Positions 1 through 7,855 of a stretch of 64,000 nucleotides of DNA are shown here, in pieces. How positions within the stretch are numbered: position 1 is the stretch's first letter; each line of letters opens with the position of its first letter. The DNA comes from Mucilaginibacter inviolabilis. GTDB lineage: Bacteria; Bacteroidota; Bacteroidia; Sphingobacteriales; Sphingobacteriaceae. The stretch lies in assembly GCF_011089895.1 (NCBI RefSeq), contig NZ_JAANAT010000001.1:1736001-1800000 (forward strand), written 5' to 3'. The translations under genes and the position numbers were made by a program. The notes beneath the pieces were generated by a model. The model saw only the letters and a list, made by a program, of their open reading frames with translations. It searched no databases and was not told the DNA's origin.

Positions 1-57
1 GTCCCCCGTACATTATAACGAACGGTACCAGTACTTTACACCTATTCGAAGGCGCTG

Positions 58-80
58 AAAATCATCATATTCTGTGATTG
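58..80 (+). promoter_or_regulatory. Shared 23-bp imperfect palindrome, copy 1
   Basis: The core is AATCA-N10-TGATT (arms at 60-64 and 75-79). It ends 52 nt before the ATG of the first tandem secreted gene. Nearly identical 23-mers occur at 1418-1440 and 2873-2895; this copy differs from the second at two central positions. Palindromy and fixed placement suggest an operator or activator site. The binding protein is unknown. Confidence 0.6.
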
Positions 81-132
81 CCGCATCGGTTATATAGCTG
101 GAGCTTTATAAGCTTATTAAATAGTAATTTAT

Positions 133-681
133 ATGAAAAAGAGATTCAAACTAATACCAGCAGTAATGGTACTGCTGACAACTTCTTACACTGTTTGGGG
201 GCAGGCCGGAAAAAACCAGGTAACTTATACTATCGATGGCGGTACTTTTCACCATCAGCAAATCACCATTAACGCCGATCCCAAAGTGATGGAAAATGGA
301 GCCTTCACAAATACTGTTGGTAATTACCTGGAAATAAACCTCGGCGACAAGGCCATGAATATTAAAAACGGAACTAAGTGGGGATTGAACATTGTTTTTA
401 ATAAAGCCAGTACAGGAACGGCTAAAGTCAATGATCCTATTCCTAAGGGTGTGCTTGATCACCAGGTATATTTTACTTTAGAGGTTCAGGTTAATGGAGA
501 AACAAAGTTTCTGGGGGTTGATCTGCAGAAACCAGCTAAAACACCAGGAACAATTACCATCACCAGGTTCGGATCTGTAGGCGGAACTGTTGAAGGGAAT
601 TTTCAAGGCACGGTAACAGATGCTGCAGGCATTAAGTACACCATTACGGGAGGACATTTCGTAGCTGGCCGTAAATCATAA
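133..681 (+). CDS. Small secreted protein, tandem family member 1
   Basis: A 182-residue protein with an N-terminal signal peptide (MKKRFKLIP, hydrophobic stretch, cleavage near VWGQAG). I do not recognise a named domain. Two further paralogues follow at 737 and 1493. All three share VTYTIDGGxFHHQ just after the signal peptide, a central GTAKV or GSAKV segment, a PGTIxIT strand, a GGTVEGxFxGTV-like segment and a closing YTITGGHFVA. The alternating pattern suggests an all-beta secreted domain. The paired His in FHHQ and the His in GGHF are conserved in all copies and could bind a ligand or metal, but this is inference. Export to periplasm or cell surface is likely. Short gaps suggest cotranscription with the next gene; a 23-bp palindrome lies 52 nt upstream. 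Confidence 0.8.
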   Translation: MKKRFKLIPAVMVLLTTSYTVWGQAGKNQVTYTIDGGTFHHQQITINADPKVMENGAFTNTVGNYLEINLGDKAMNIKNGTKWGLNIVFNKASTGTAKVNDPIPKGVLDHQVYFTLEVQVNGETKFLGVDLQKPAKTPGTITITRFGSVGGTVEGNFQGTVTDAAGIKYTITGGHFVAGRKS

Positions 682-736
682 TTGCATTAACGGGTAATTA
701 TTTAATTGTAGTGATACACTTACAAACAATCATTTT

Positions 737-1297
737 ATGAAAAAAGAATTCAAACTAATATCGGTGCTAATAATGCTCTTAATAATTTCATGTTCCGGCT
801 GGGCGCAGGATGGGAAAGACAAGGTAACTTATACCATAGATGGTGGCACCTTTCACCATCAGCTTATCACCATTAACTCTAACCCCAAGTTGTTTGAAAA
901 TGGAGCATTTACAAGTACTGCTGGTCATTCTTACCTAAAAATAAACCTCGACGACAACACTGTAGGTAATACTACAGGACCGAAGTGGGAGGTGGTGATT
1001 GCCTTTAACCGTGTAGGTACAGGAAGCGCTAAAGTAAACGACCCTATTCCGAATGGCATGATTGAGCATCGGGTATATTTTCTTTTACAGGTTCAAGTCG
1101 ATGGTAAAGAAAGACTGCTGATGTCTGAATCGAAAAAGCCTGACCAAACGCCCGGAACAATCACTATCACCAAAGTGGATGCGCTAGGCGGAATTGCTGA
1201 AGGCACTTTTGAAGGCAAGCTAATCGACAATCATATTACATATACTATCACCGGTGGGCATTTCGTTGCCACTGTCAAAGACCGTATTCGTCTATAA
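737..1297 (+). CDS. Small secreted protein, tandem family member 2
   Basis: A 186-residue paralogue of the preceding gene, 55 nt downstream of it, with its own signal peptide ending near SGWAQDG. It retains VTYTIDGGTFHHQ, GSAKVNDPIPNG, the PGTITITK strand and YTITGGHFVA. In the middle it has two or three extra residues (GHSYLKINL), and it ends in a short basic tail. The intergenic gap holds no copy of the 23-bp palindrome found before members 1 and 3, so it is probably read from the promoter of member 1. The function is unknown. Three diverged but collinear copies indicate repeated local duplication rather than a recent single event. Confidence 0.78.
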   Translation: MKKEFKLISVLIMLLIISCSGWAQDGKDKVTYTIDGGTFHHQLITINSNPKLFENGAFTSTAGHSYLKINLDDNTVGNTTGPKWEVVIAFNRVGTGSAKVNDPIPNGMIEHRVYFLLQVQVDGKERLLMSESKKPDQTPGTITITKVDALGGIAEGTFEGKLIDNHITYTITGGHFVATVKDRIRL

Positions 1298-1417
1298 TTA
1301 CTTGCACTGAATGCACATTTTATAAAACCAACTTTCAACACAGCTTTGCCTGTATAGTTCTAAAAAAATCATGCTATCACAATTTGTATCAGCACCTTAC
1401 GCATAATAAATGATTGT

Positions 1418-1440
1418 AAAATCATGGTATTCTGTGATTG
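1418..1440 (+). promoter_or_regulatory. Shared 23-bp imperfect palindrome, copy 2
   Basis: Same AATCA-N10-TGATT core as copy 1, again ending exactly 52 nt before a start codon (1493). An additional TGATTG lies just upstream at 1411-1416. Identical spacing before two paralogues fits either a duplicated promoter or a functional operator. Copy 3, before an unrelated gene, argues that the element itself matters. Confidence 0.6.
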
Positions 1441-1492
1441 TGGCTTCAACCGGATTGAGAGACTTTTGTACAAAGTATCAAATAACAATTTT

Positions 1493-2047
1493 ATGAAAAA
1501 GAATTTAAAACACATCTCAGCACTAATTGTGTTGCTTACATTTTCAGGCTCAATTTGGGCCCAGGCCGGAAAAAACATGGTAACTTATACCATTGATGGT
1601 GGAGCCTTTCATCACCAGCAAATAACCATTCATGCAGACCCTAAAGGAGTAGAGAACGGCGCCATGTCAGGTCCCACCGTTGGTTACACCAAAATAAATC
1701 TTGATGATGCAGCCCCTGGAGACAGAACAACAGGTCCTAAGTGGGATCTTGATATAGCCTTTAGTCAGGTAGGTACAGGTACCGCCAAGGTAGGTGAGCC
1801 TCTTACCGGTTCTCACAACCATGTTGATAGACAGGTATATTTTAGGTTACAGGTTCAGAGTGAGGGAAAAAACAAATATTTAGGTGCCGATCATAATGAT
1901 CCTTCCAAAACACCGGGAACTATCCGGATCACCAAGTTTGGACCAGTAGGCGGAACGATTGAAGGTGATTTTGAAGGCACTGTAAAAGGTTCTGATGGCC
2001 TATATACTATTACAGGTGGCCATTTTGTAGCCACCCGTAAATTATAA
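1493..2047 (+). CDS. Small secreted protein, tandem family member 3
   Basis: The third paralogue, 184 residues from the ATG at 1493. An upstream in-frame GTG/ATG extension exists, but it would precede a normal signal peptide (MKKNLKHIS, cleavage near SIWAQAG), so 1493 is chosen. It keeps VTYTIDGGAFHHQQITI, GTAKVGEP, PGTIRITKFGPVGGTIEG and YTITGGHFVA. It is closer to member 1 than member 2 is, consistent with both carrying the 23-bp upstream palindrome at the same distance. A short insertion (TGSHNHVDRQ) adds further His residues. The gene is followed after 44 nt by an outer membrane beta-barrel gene and is probably cotranscribed with it. Function unknown. Confidence 0.78.
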   Translation: MKKNLKHISALIVLLTFSGSIWAQAGKNMVTYTIDGGAFHHQQITIHADPKGVENGAMSGPTVGYTKINLDDAAPGDRTTGPKWDLDIAFSQVGTGTAKVGEPLTGSHNHVDRQVYFRLQVQSEGKNKYLGADHNDPSKTPGTIRITKFGPVGGTIEGDFEGTVKGSDGLYTITGGHFVATRKL

Positions 2048-2091
2048 TTGCATTTATGCATAACCATTTTATTATAATACATACAATTTTC

Positions 2092-2754
2092 ATGAAAAAA
2101 CTATTTTTAATGTTTATCACGGTAACCGTTATTGGTTTCGTACAGGCGCAAACCAAAAGAAAAAGTGTTAAACCGGCAACGCCTGTTACTCCCGTAAAAG
2201 CGGCTTCTAAAACAGATAATACCACCAAAGCAACACAAACAGCAGCACCAGTTGCTGTTGCGAAACCAGAACCAAAAGCAGCCCCTAAAACAAATTCCTT
2301 TCAGGTAAAAGGAGCCAACTTGCTCAATGCAGGTATTGGCGTAGGCACTTATTATGTTGGCCTGCCTTTTGGGGTTTCATTTGAACACGGTTTCAGTAAG
2401 GACATCAGTGGCGGTATTTTTGTTGATTATTCATCTCATAACTACGGCTCTTATTACGGAGGTAATTCTAAATTAAACATAGTTTATGCTGGCGTCAGAG
2501 CTTCATATCATCTTGGAGAAGTATTCAAGGTAACGAATAATAAATTCGATCCTTATGCAGGTGCTTCGCTCGGATATCATCACATTAGCTGGACCTATGA
2601 CGGAAGCAATTCCGTTGCTACACCTTATGATAATTCTATATTTTTTGGAGTACATGCAGGTGCCAGATATCTGTTCAGCGATCACGTGGGTGCTTTTGCA
2701 GAGGTTGGCTACGGCGTCGCAGCTTTAAAATTGGGTGCCACCTTTAAATTTTAA
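2092..2754 (+). CDS. Outer membrane beta-barrel protein with low-complexity linker
   Basis: A 220-residue protein starting at the ATG at 2092 (signal peptide to FVQAQT; an in-frame ATG at 2056 would give an unlikely N-terminal extension). After the signal comes about 50 residues rich in Ala, Lys, Pro and Thr, then a beta-barrel-like region from about residue 75. There, alternating aromatic and glycine-rich strands (YVGLPFGVSFEHGF, GGIFVDYSSHNYGSY, YAGVRASYHLG, GAFAEVGYGVAALKLG) end in the terminal Phe (TFKF) typical of outer membrane barrels. Eight strands are plausible, as in the OmpW/OmpX-like porin family. The linker might cross the periplasm or contact peptidoglycan. It lies 44 nt after the third secreted paralogue and ends at a strong hairpin. 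Confidence 0.75.
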   Translation: MKKLFLMFITVTVIGFVQAQTKRKSVKPATPVTPVKAASKTDNTTKATQTAAPVAVAKPEPKAAPKTNSFQVKGANLLNAGIGVGTYYVGLPFGVSFEHGFSKDISGGIFVDYSSHNYGSYYGGNSKLNIVYAGVRASYHLGEVFKVTNNKFDPYAGASLGYHHISWTYDGSNSVATPYDNSIFFGVHAGARYLFSDHVGAFAEVGYGVAALKLGATFKF

Positions 2755-2774
2755 TCAATCAATTAAATACCAAT

Positions 2775-2802
2775 AAAATCCCGGCAATGTTGCCGGGATT
2801 TT
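2775..2802 (+). terminator. Rho-independent-type terminator
   Basis: A perfect 13-bp stem (AAAATCCCGGCAA, 2-nt loop TG, complementary arm) ends in TTTTATTAT. It closes the transcription unit of the secreted family and the OMP 20 nt after the stop codon. Confidence 0.85.
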
Positions 2803-2872
2803 ATTATAGAATGACGACAATTCCACAGTTGATCATTATTCCATTAAGATTATCCTAACCCTTACCATGACC

Positions 2873-2895
2873 AAAATCATGGTTTTCTGTGATTG
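2873..2895 (+). promoter_or_regulatory. Shared 23-bp imperfect palindrome, copy 3
   Basis: Identical to copy 2 except for one central base. It lies 71 nt before the ATG at 2967, which starts a gene unrelated to the tandem family. This copy shows that the element is not simply carried along with the duplicated genes. Confidence 0.6.
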
Positions 2896-2966
2896 ATCGA
2901 CCTGTTTTATTTGGGCATAATTGTGAATTAAATCAGGATCCTCTTTAAAATCAAATATCAACACTA

Positions 2967-3533
2967 ATGAAAAAATTATTAATACTAACCGTATTGCTAT
3001 TATTAGGAGCCAAAGCCTTCTGTCAGATCATCGATCCAAAAGAAACGGTAAAAAACAGCGCGACCAGCCGGACCAATGATCGGATGGGTCAAGGCGTTGA
3101 TAAAGGACTAGATAAAGTGGAAAGCGGCATTGGCAGCATTTTCAAGAAAAAAAAGAAAAAAACAGATACTCCTACTGAAACCTCCTCTACCGTAGATAGT
3201 GGTGTGGCTCCGGATTTTGTTATTGTCATCAACTACAAGCATTCAGATCAACAAAGCGCATTGAACGCGCAACGCCTATATAGCCAGGTCCTCAACCTGC
3301 AAAGTAAGCCCGTTACCTACTATACCAGCGACCTGGACAACGTTAATACCATAGCCGCATCCCATAAAATGATTAAACTAATGGGATTGGATGAGATCTG
3401 GCAAAAAATCAACAGTTCCGGAAACGCATATATCATTGATACCCGTAATAAAACGGTAGTAAAAAGCATTAAAACCAGCGCTACAGACGATGATGCGCTG
3501 AAAACTATATATACGGCAATGGATAGTAATTAA
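2967..3533 (+). CDS. Secreted protein of unknown function
   Basis: A 188-residue protein with a clear signal peptide (MKKLLILTVLLLLGAKAFC, cleavage before QIID). Residues about 25-65 are polar and end in a run of lysines and threonines. The C-terminal half (from about residue 80) begins with DFVIVINYKHSD and contains YYTSDLDNVNTIA and AYIIDTRNKTVVKS; it looks like a compact alpha/beta domain, perhaps thioredoxin-like, but has no CxxC. I do not recognise the family. The gene stands alone: a terminator precedes it and a convergent OMP gene follows. The 23-bp palindrome upstream suggests coregulation with the tandem secreted genes. Confidence 0.7.
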   Translation: MKKLLILTVLLLLGAKAFCQIIDPKETVKNSATSRTNDRMGQGVDKGLDKVESGIGSIFKKKKKKTDTPTETSSTVDSGVAPDFVIVINYKHSDQQSALNAQRLYSQVLNLQSKPVTYYTSDLDNVNTIAASHKMIKLMGLDEIWQKINSSGNAYIIDTRNKTVVKSIKTSATDDDALKTIYTAMDSN

Positions 3534-3563
3534 CCCCATTCTGGGTATTTATAAAAATTAAAA

Positions 3564-3592
3564 ATCCCGGCTTGTATAAACACAACCGGGAT
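3564..3592 (-). terminator. Terminator for the convergent OMP gene
   Basis: The arms ATCCCGG and CCGGGAT, extended by TTGT/ACAA inside, form a hairpin. Read on the minus strand it is followed by TTTTTAATTTTT, so it terminates the 3647-4249 gene. It may also slow plus-strand read-through. Confidence 0.7.
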
Positions 3593-3646
3593 CGAATCAA
3601 AAACACGGCTAAACTTTGAATGAACAATCGTTTAAGCAGCTTTTTA

Positions 3647-4249
3647 TTAAAAAACGTAAAATATGCTGGCCTGAATATTGGTATTCTTAAAGTCGTTGTT
3701 GATAGTGGTACCTGTAAAGTTGCCCACTTTGGAAATTCCATAAACGTACCGGGCGCCGATACCCAAACCAATTTTTGACTGATATCCGATACCACCTACA
3801 GCAGCCCCGTCTATCTTTTTAGCAAAATCGCTACCGTTGTACCCCACTACTTCCTCTTTAAGCTTTATCCCTACCTGGGCGCCTCCCTCAACATAGAAAC
3901 CGGAATTGGTGCGGTATTTAAGCAGAAACGGCACAGTCATATAAGACAGCTTAAGGTTTTGGGCACCTAGTGAGCCGTCTGTGATTTTGGCTCCCTGTTG
4001 AGAGTATAAAAACTCTTCCTGGATCAAAAAATTATTAGTTATCTTGAAAGCTACCGTAGCTCCAGCATGGAAGCCAGCCAGGTAATCGGTTCCAAAATTG
4101 GCTTTGTCAAAATTACTATAGTTACCACCGGCCTTGATACCGAATTCTAGTTTTGAAGTTACTTTCTGGAAAAAACTCTGGCTAAAGCCTTTCGTTGATA
4201 CCAGGATAAAACAAATTAACATTAAGATTAGCTTTTTCATAAATTTCAT
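3647..4249 (-). CDS. Porin-family outer membrane beta-barrel protein
   Basis: A 200-residue protein with signal peptide (cleavage near KGFSQS) and beta-barrel strands throughout: FGIKAGGNYSNFD, FHAGATVAFKITNNFLIQ, LSYMTVPFLLKYR, GFYVEGGAQVGIKL, SKIGLGIGARYVYGISK, and a C-terminal IFYVF ending in Phe. The pattern EFGIKAGxNxS plus the LxVPxLLKY signature is that of the PF13568-type small OMP family of Bacteroidota, usually with eight strands and no assigned substrate. Two adjacent in-frame ATGs (4249 and 4240) are both possible; the shorter form, starting MKKLILML, gives the more typical signal peptide. It is monocistronic, between a two-component system and a convergent secreted-protein gene. 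Confidence 0.8.
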   Translation of the reverse strand: MKFMKKLILMLICFILVSTKGFSQSFFQKVTSKLEFGIKAGGNYSNFDKANFGTDYLAGFHAGATVAFKITNNFLIQEEFLYSQQGAKITDGSLGAQNLKLSYMTVPFLLKYRTNSGFYVEGGAQVGIKLKEEVVGYNGSDFAKKIDGAAVGGIGYQSKIGLGIGARYVYGISKVGNFTGTTINNDFKNTNIQASIFYVF

Positions 4250-4443
4250 TTAAAAGTTTGAGATACTATTTGCAACACAGGGCCGCACCTATTTTTTATT
4301 TAGGCCAAAAGTGAGTCTTTAGAGCTGCTTATAGAAGGAAAAGGTAACCGAAGCGGGCAAACTTGGTTCGGAAGCGACATAAACGCGTTTAAATAAAAAG
4401 CAACAAATAGTTATTTATAAAAATCTACTACCTAAAACGATAA

Positions 4444-4478
4444 AAGCCTGATGTGCTATTAGTTAACACATCAGGCTT
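4444..4478 (-). terminator. Terminator after the LytTR operon
   Basis: A 12-bp perfect stem (AAGCCTGATGTG and complement, about 11-nt loop), followed on the minus strand by TTTTATCGTTTT. It lies about 34 nt beyond the response-regulator stop codon. Confidence 0.8.
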
Positions 4479-4511
4479 CTGGTAATAAAAAAGAAATGTA
4501 AGGATTATATT

Positions 4512-5276
4512 TCAGGCTTTTGACAACCAGTTCAGAAACTGGGAAGCTTTTCCTTTGCTTACTATCACCTTATCGTTAAAGGTTATGTTTAGATTGAGCG
4601 ATAGCTTCCTGGAAAAGAAACTGGATACATCAATAATGGCTTTACGATTGACCAGAAACTGCCTGTTTGCCCTAAAAAAACAGCTACCGCTTAGCTTTTC
4701 CAGTTCATCCAGATTTTTATTTGGATAAAAAATCTTACCTGAGAAGGTTAGTAAATGAGTTACTTCGTTGGCGAGGTAAAACAGGGCTATGTCTTCCAGT
4801 TTTATAGGGATGATCTTATCCTGATGGTATACCAATACAGAAGATGATTTTTGATTGTTTTTGCCGGTCAGCATTTCCACCAGGGCATTATATTGCGGCG
4901 TCTGATTGGTTGAGAACAGTTTTTTAAGTTCGCTGTATCGTTGCAAGGCGCGTTCAAGCGTCTGCGTAGTAAACGGCTTCAGGATATAATCAATCCCATT
5001 TGCCTTGAAGGCATCCAGCGCATATTCGTCATAAGCAGTACAAAAGATTACCGGGACAGAAACAGGTATAGCAACAAATATCTCAAAGCTTAAGCCGTCT
5101 CCCAATTGAATGTCGCTGAATATCAGATCGGGCATGGATGTACTTTTAAAATAGTTGATGGCTTCTTTAACAGAATGAAGCTGCGTAATATTTAATGGCT
5201 CCGGCATCAATTGTGTGATACTCAATTCCAGGTCATCTGCAACTATCGGCTCATCTTCTATGATCACTATATTCAT
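4512..5276 (-). CDS. LytTR-family response regulator
   Basis: A 254-residue response regulator. The receiver domain (1-120) has acidic residues E7/D8, phospho-acceptor D55 in DLIFSDIQ, T80 and K100 in DYILKPF. A linker follows, then a LytTR DNA-binding domain from about residue 150: a KIIPIKLEDIALFYLANEVTHLLT start, a FFRANRQFLVNRKAI core, and a C-terminal LSLNLNITFNDKVIVSKGKA segment. Its start overlaps the 3' end of the histidine kinase gene by 26 nt, so the two are translationally coupled. A LytTR regulator of this kind would normally act on nearby membrane or secreted-protein genes. The 23-bp palindromes 1.6 to 5 kb away are possible targets, but this is inference. Confidence 0.92.
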   Translation of the reverse strand: MNIVIIEDEPIVADDLELSITQLMPEPLNITQLHSVKEAINYFKSTSMPDLIFSDIQLGDGLSFEIFVAIPVSVPVIFCTAYDEYALDAFKANGIDYILKPFTTQTLERALQRYSELKKLFSTNQTPQYNALVEMLTGKNNQKSSSVLVYHQDKIIPIKLEDIALFYLANEVTHLLTFSGKIFYPNKNLDELEKLSGSCFFRANRQFLVNRKAIIDVSSFFSRKLSLNLNITFNDKVIVSKGKASQFLNWLSKA

Positions 5277-6300
5277 TGTTCAATAATTTAATGCTTACGG
5301 AAAATGTATTTTTATCTTCTTTGATCATGATCTCATCTCCGGATAACAAACTATACCTTTCGGCAAGATTGGCCAGGCCATGATAGGCTGAAGAAACGTT
5401 AACAGATTTTTTTTGAAGGTTATTGTACACTACAATTCTACCTTCCAAACAGAAAATATGTACAACCAACGGTGATTCCTGGGTAAGATCGTTGTGTTTG
5501 ATCGCATTTTCCAATAATGGCTGCAATGAAAAAGACGGCAAATAATGATCTTTCAGAATCTCATCAGGCAGATCAATAGTACAGTCCAGAGCAATCCCGA
5601 ATCTGATCTTCTGCATTTCCAGATAGTCACTCAACAGCGCTACTTCCTCTGCCAGGCTAGATACTTTGGCGGCATGATTATAAACAGAAGCTCTTAAAAA
5701 ATTAGCCAGGTGAACAATATAGGTATCGCCAGCCCGCGGATCTTTCCTATAAAGTGCTTTTACTGTATTGAGGGCGTTAAACAAAAAGTGCGGATGTATC
5801 TGTTGTTTTAAAAGCAGATTGGTAGCCTCGGCATTAGCGGTTTTTAGTTTTGACAATTCCAACCCCGCACGTGCCTTATCACTATGCAGGATAATAAAAT
5901 CATGAAAAATAACAATCACCGTATTAACAACTATACTTGAAACAACAAATATGGAAGGAAACACAAGGAAAGGATATAATTCGCTTTTTTTTGAGATATA
6001 ATCGAACACAGGCGACAATCCAATGTAAATTACAGCACTAGCCGCGTAAGTGTATAAAAGCCGATAAACTTTAAATCGTTTGGTTTCAGCATTATATTTT
6101 CGCTCCAATAAAATTAAAATACCCACATTGGCAAAACCAACCAGGCCAATACCCAATCCAGTCATCACCGTATAAAATATCTTGTGGATTGGTAAATCCT
6201 CTAGCAAAAAAACAAAATACACCGATGAGATAGCCGTAAAAGCTACCACCAGCAACCAGTTAAGACGCACAAGGTTTTTAATTGGTAAAACAGAATCCAT
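5251..6300 (-). CDS. LytS-type sensor histidine kinase
   Basis: A 349-residue membrane kinase. Residues 10-135 hold four hydrophobic segments, giving a membrane-embedded sensor region without a recognisable extracellular domain. A short coiled coil (about 140-165, rich in Leu and Ala) leads to the His_kinase motif QIHPHFLFNALNTVKAL, with the probable phospho-acceptor His171. The ATP-binding part has LLENAIKHN (N box) and GLANLAERYSLLSG (G box). It is cotranscribed with the LytTR regulator it overlaps. The signal is unknown. Confidence 0.9.
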   Translation of the reverse strand: MDSVLPIKNLVRLNWLLVVAFTAISSVYFVFLLEDLPIHKIFYTVMTGLGIGLVGFANVGILILLERKYNAETKRFKVYRLLYTYAASAVIYIGLSPVFDYISKKSELYPFLVFPSIFVVSSIVVNTVIVIFHDFIILHSDKARAGLELSKLKTANAEATNLLLKQQIHPHFLFNALNTVKALYRKDPRAGDTYIVHLANFLRASVYNHAAKVSSLAEEVALLSDYLEMQKIRFGIALDCTIDLPDEILKDHYLPSFSLQPLLENAIKHNDLTQESPLVVHIFCLEGRIVVYNNLQKKSVNVSSAYHGLANLAERYSLLSGDEIMIKEDKNTFSVSIKLLNNEYSDHRR

Positions 6301-6596
6301 ATCAACAAATGTAGCGAATCAGGCACCAATGAAATAAACAGTTATACCCCGAAGCAGGCAAAAACAACTTTGAACAACTCTTTTTGCTATTTAAAAGGTT
6401 ACGAGCGAAAAATCACCTGCTATCCCCTATTGTCTGCCGGGCACTTTTTAGCTATCATCAACTATAATTTGTTGAACCTCTCTATTGAAACACTCAGTCG
6501 GCTTTTTGCCCGCTTCCCTTTGTTTTTGATATAACACGATGTTTAATGCCAATACCTTCGTTTCAAAATGAATGTTAAATTTTAAAAATCAACAAA

Positions 6597-7043
6597 ATGA
6601 AAAAGACAACTGCATGCTGTATAAACCTGTTTATCGGTTTGCTGTTCATCCTCTTTGCTTCTTATACAAAAGCACAGGAAACGCAAATCAAAGTTACAGA
6701 TATCAGGTCGGGAAAGGGAAATATCATCCTTAATGTATTTAAAGACAATGATTCTTACGACAAAAATCAACCTTACAAAAAATTCACATTTGACAAAAAG
6801 GCTTTATTAAACGGCACATTGAATGTACATATTAATATAGAACCCGGTGTATACGGAATAACAATGATTGATGACGAAAATGAAGATGGTAAGATCAATA
6901 AAAACTTTGTTGGAATACCCAAAGAAGGTTTTGGCTTTTCCAACTTTTTGATGACCAAAATGAAAAAGCCATCATTTGATGATTTCAAAGTTGATCTAAA
7001 ATCAACTGAGCACCAGGTAACCATCAAAGTAAAATACATGTAA
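6597..7043 (+). CDS. DUF2141 domain secreted protein
   Basis: A 148-residue protein with signal peptide (cleavage near YTKAQE), followed by one DUF2141 domain. Recognisable features are ITDIRSGKGNI-like opening strand (VTDIRSGKGNIILNVF), the central PGVYGITMIDDENEDGKINKNFVGIPKEGFGFSN and a C-terminal beta strand. The DDENxDGKxxxNxxGxPxExxGFSN pattern is diagnostic of the family, whose members are small secreted beta-sandwich proteins of unknown role. It lies 43 nt before a DUF4397 lipoprotein gene, with which it is probably cotranscribed. About 300 nt of non-coding sequence separates it from the divergent kinase gene. Confidence 0.87.
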   Translation: MKKTTACCINLFIGLLFILFASYTKAQETQIKVTDIRSGKGNIILNVFKDNDSYDKNQPYKKFTFDKKALLNGTLNVHINIEPGVYGITMIDDENEDGKINKNFVGIPKEGFGFSNFLMTKMKKPSFDDFKVDLKSTEHQVTIKVKYM

Positions 7044-7086
7044 ATCTACTAGTGAATTAACATAAAATAATTAAACAAGTACAACC

Positions 7087-7770
7087 ATGAAACGAAATAT
7101 AATTCATAACTACTTATTGATTGGAGCAGCACTATTGGTAACTGTTATATACGTTTCTTCTTGCAAGGAAAACAACGTTAATCCATCAGAAACCTTTGAT
7201 ATTAAAGTAGTTAATACCTCAGAAACCTCAGGTCCGCAAAGTTTCACCCTAGTTGATAAAGTGCTAGTTACCGGAGGTCTTAATTTTACCGATGCTTCTG
7301 ATTATATAACTACTAATTCCGGTACCAGGTTGGTTGAACAGTTTAAAAATACAAACGGAAGTCTGACTGCTTCTGGTGAAATCTGGACCGATAATGGCAA
7401 AAGGTTTACCGTATACCTGGTTGGTGAAGGGTCAAAGGCCAGAGTTAAAGAATTTGAGGATAAACTTACTATTCCTCCCAGCGGTATGGCAAGAGTGAAG
7501 TTTTTGCATTTGAGTGACGGTGCACCATCCGTAATCAACATCAAAAATGCGAATGGCGATAATCTCGTAACTACCCTTTCAGAAGATACCGACAGCGGTT
7601 ACTCTAATGTTGCTCCCGGAACTCTTTCTATTAGAATTTATGGCGTAGCTTCAAGAAACAACATCGGCAATTTTGATATAACAGATCTTCAGGCTGGTAA
7701 AATATACTCCATCTACCTTACCGGGTCTGGTGATAATAATCTTAGCGTACACAAAGTGTTGCATAATTAA
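7087..7770 (+). CDS. DUF4397 domain lipoprotein
   Basis: A 227-residue predicted lipoprotein with lipobox Cys26 (YVSSC). It carries DUF4397-like elements: a first beta-rich half (about 40-130) and a second half beginning with ARVKFLHLSDGAPSVINIKNANG, then YSNVAPGTLSIRIYG and DLQAGKIYSIYLTG. These match the ARFVHxSPDAPxVDV / VxxGxxYxVxxxG pattern of the family, which is found in cell-surface proteins of Bacteroidota. The SusE/F-like or adhesin role is not established. It follows the DUF2141 gene and ends before a 15-bp stem hairpin. Confidence 0.75.
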   Translation: MKRNIIHNYLLIGAALLVTVIYVSSCKENNVNPSETFDIKVVNTSETSGPQSFTLVDKVLVTGGLNFTDASDYITTNSGTRLVEQFKNTNGSLTASGEIWTDNGKRFTVYLVGEGSKARVKEFEDKLTIPPSGMARVKFLHLSDGAPSVINIKNANGDNLVTTLSEDTDSGYSNVAPGTLSIRIYGVASRNNIGNFDITDLQAGKIYSIYLTGSGDNNLSVHKVLHN

Positions 7771-7785
7771 AGCAATCAGAACCAT

Positions 7786-7830
7786 ATAACCTCATTCCGG
7801 AATCATGCAAATATCCCGGAATGAGGTTAT
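7786..7830 (+). terminator. Terminator-like 15-bp stem hairpin
   Basis: Perfect arms ATAACCTCATTCCGG and complement, with a 15-nt loop. The T tract after it is weak (TTAATA), so termination efficiency is uncertain. It sits 16 nt after the DUF4397 stop. Confidence 0.65.
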
Positions 7831-7855
7831 TAATACAGTCGCAAAAGAGTAGGTC

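Noticed and set aside
58..80. The 23-bp element as a classical Crp site
   Set aside because: The half-sites face the wrong way (AATCA...TGATT rather than TGTGA...TCACA), and no Crp-like gene is nearby. It is kept only as an unassigned palindrome.
133..3533. CRISPR-like or satellite array in the repetitive first 3 kb
   Set aside because: The similarity comes from paralogous coding sequences and three dispersed upstream elements, without regular repeat-spacer units.
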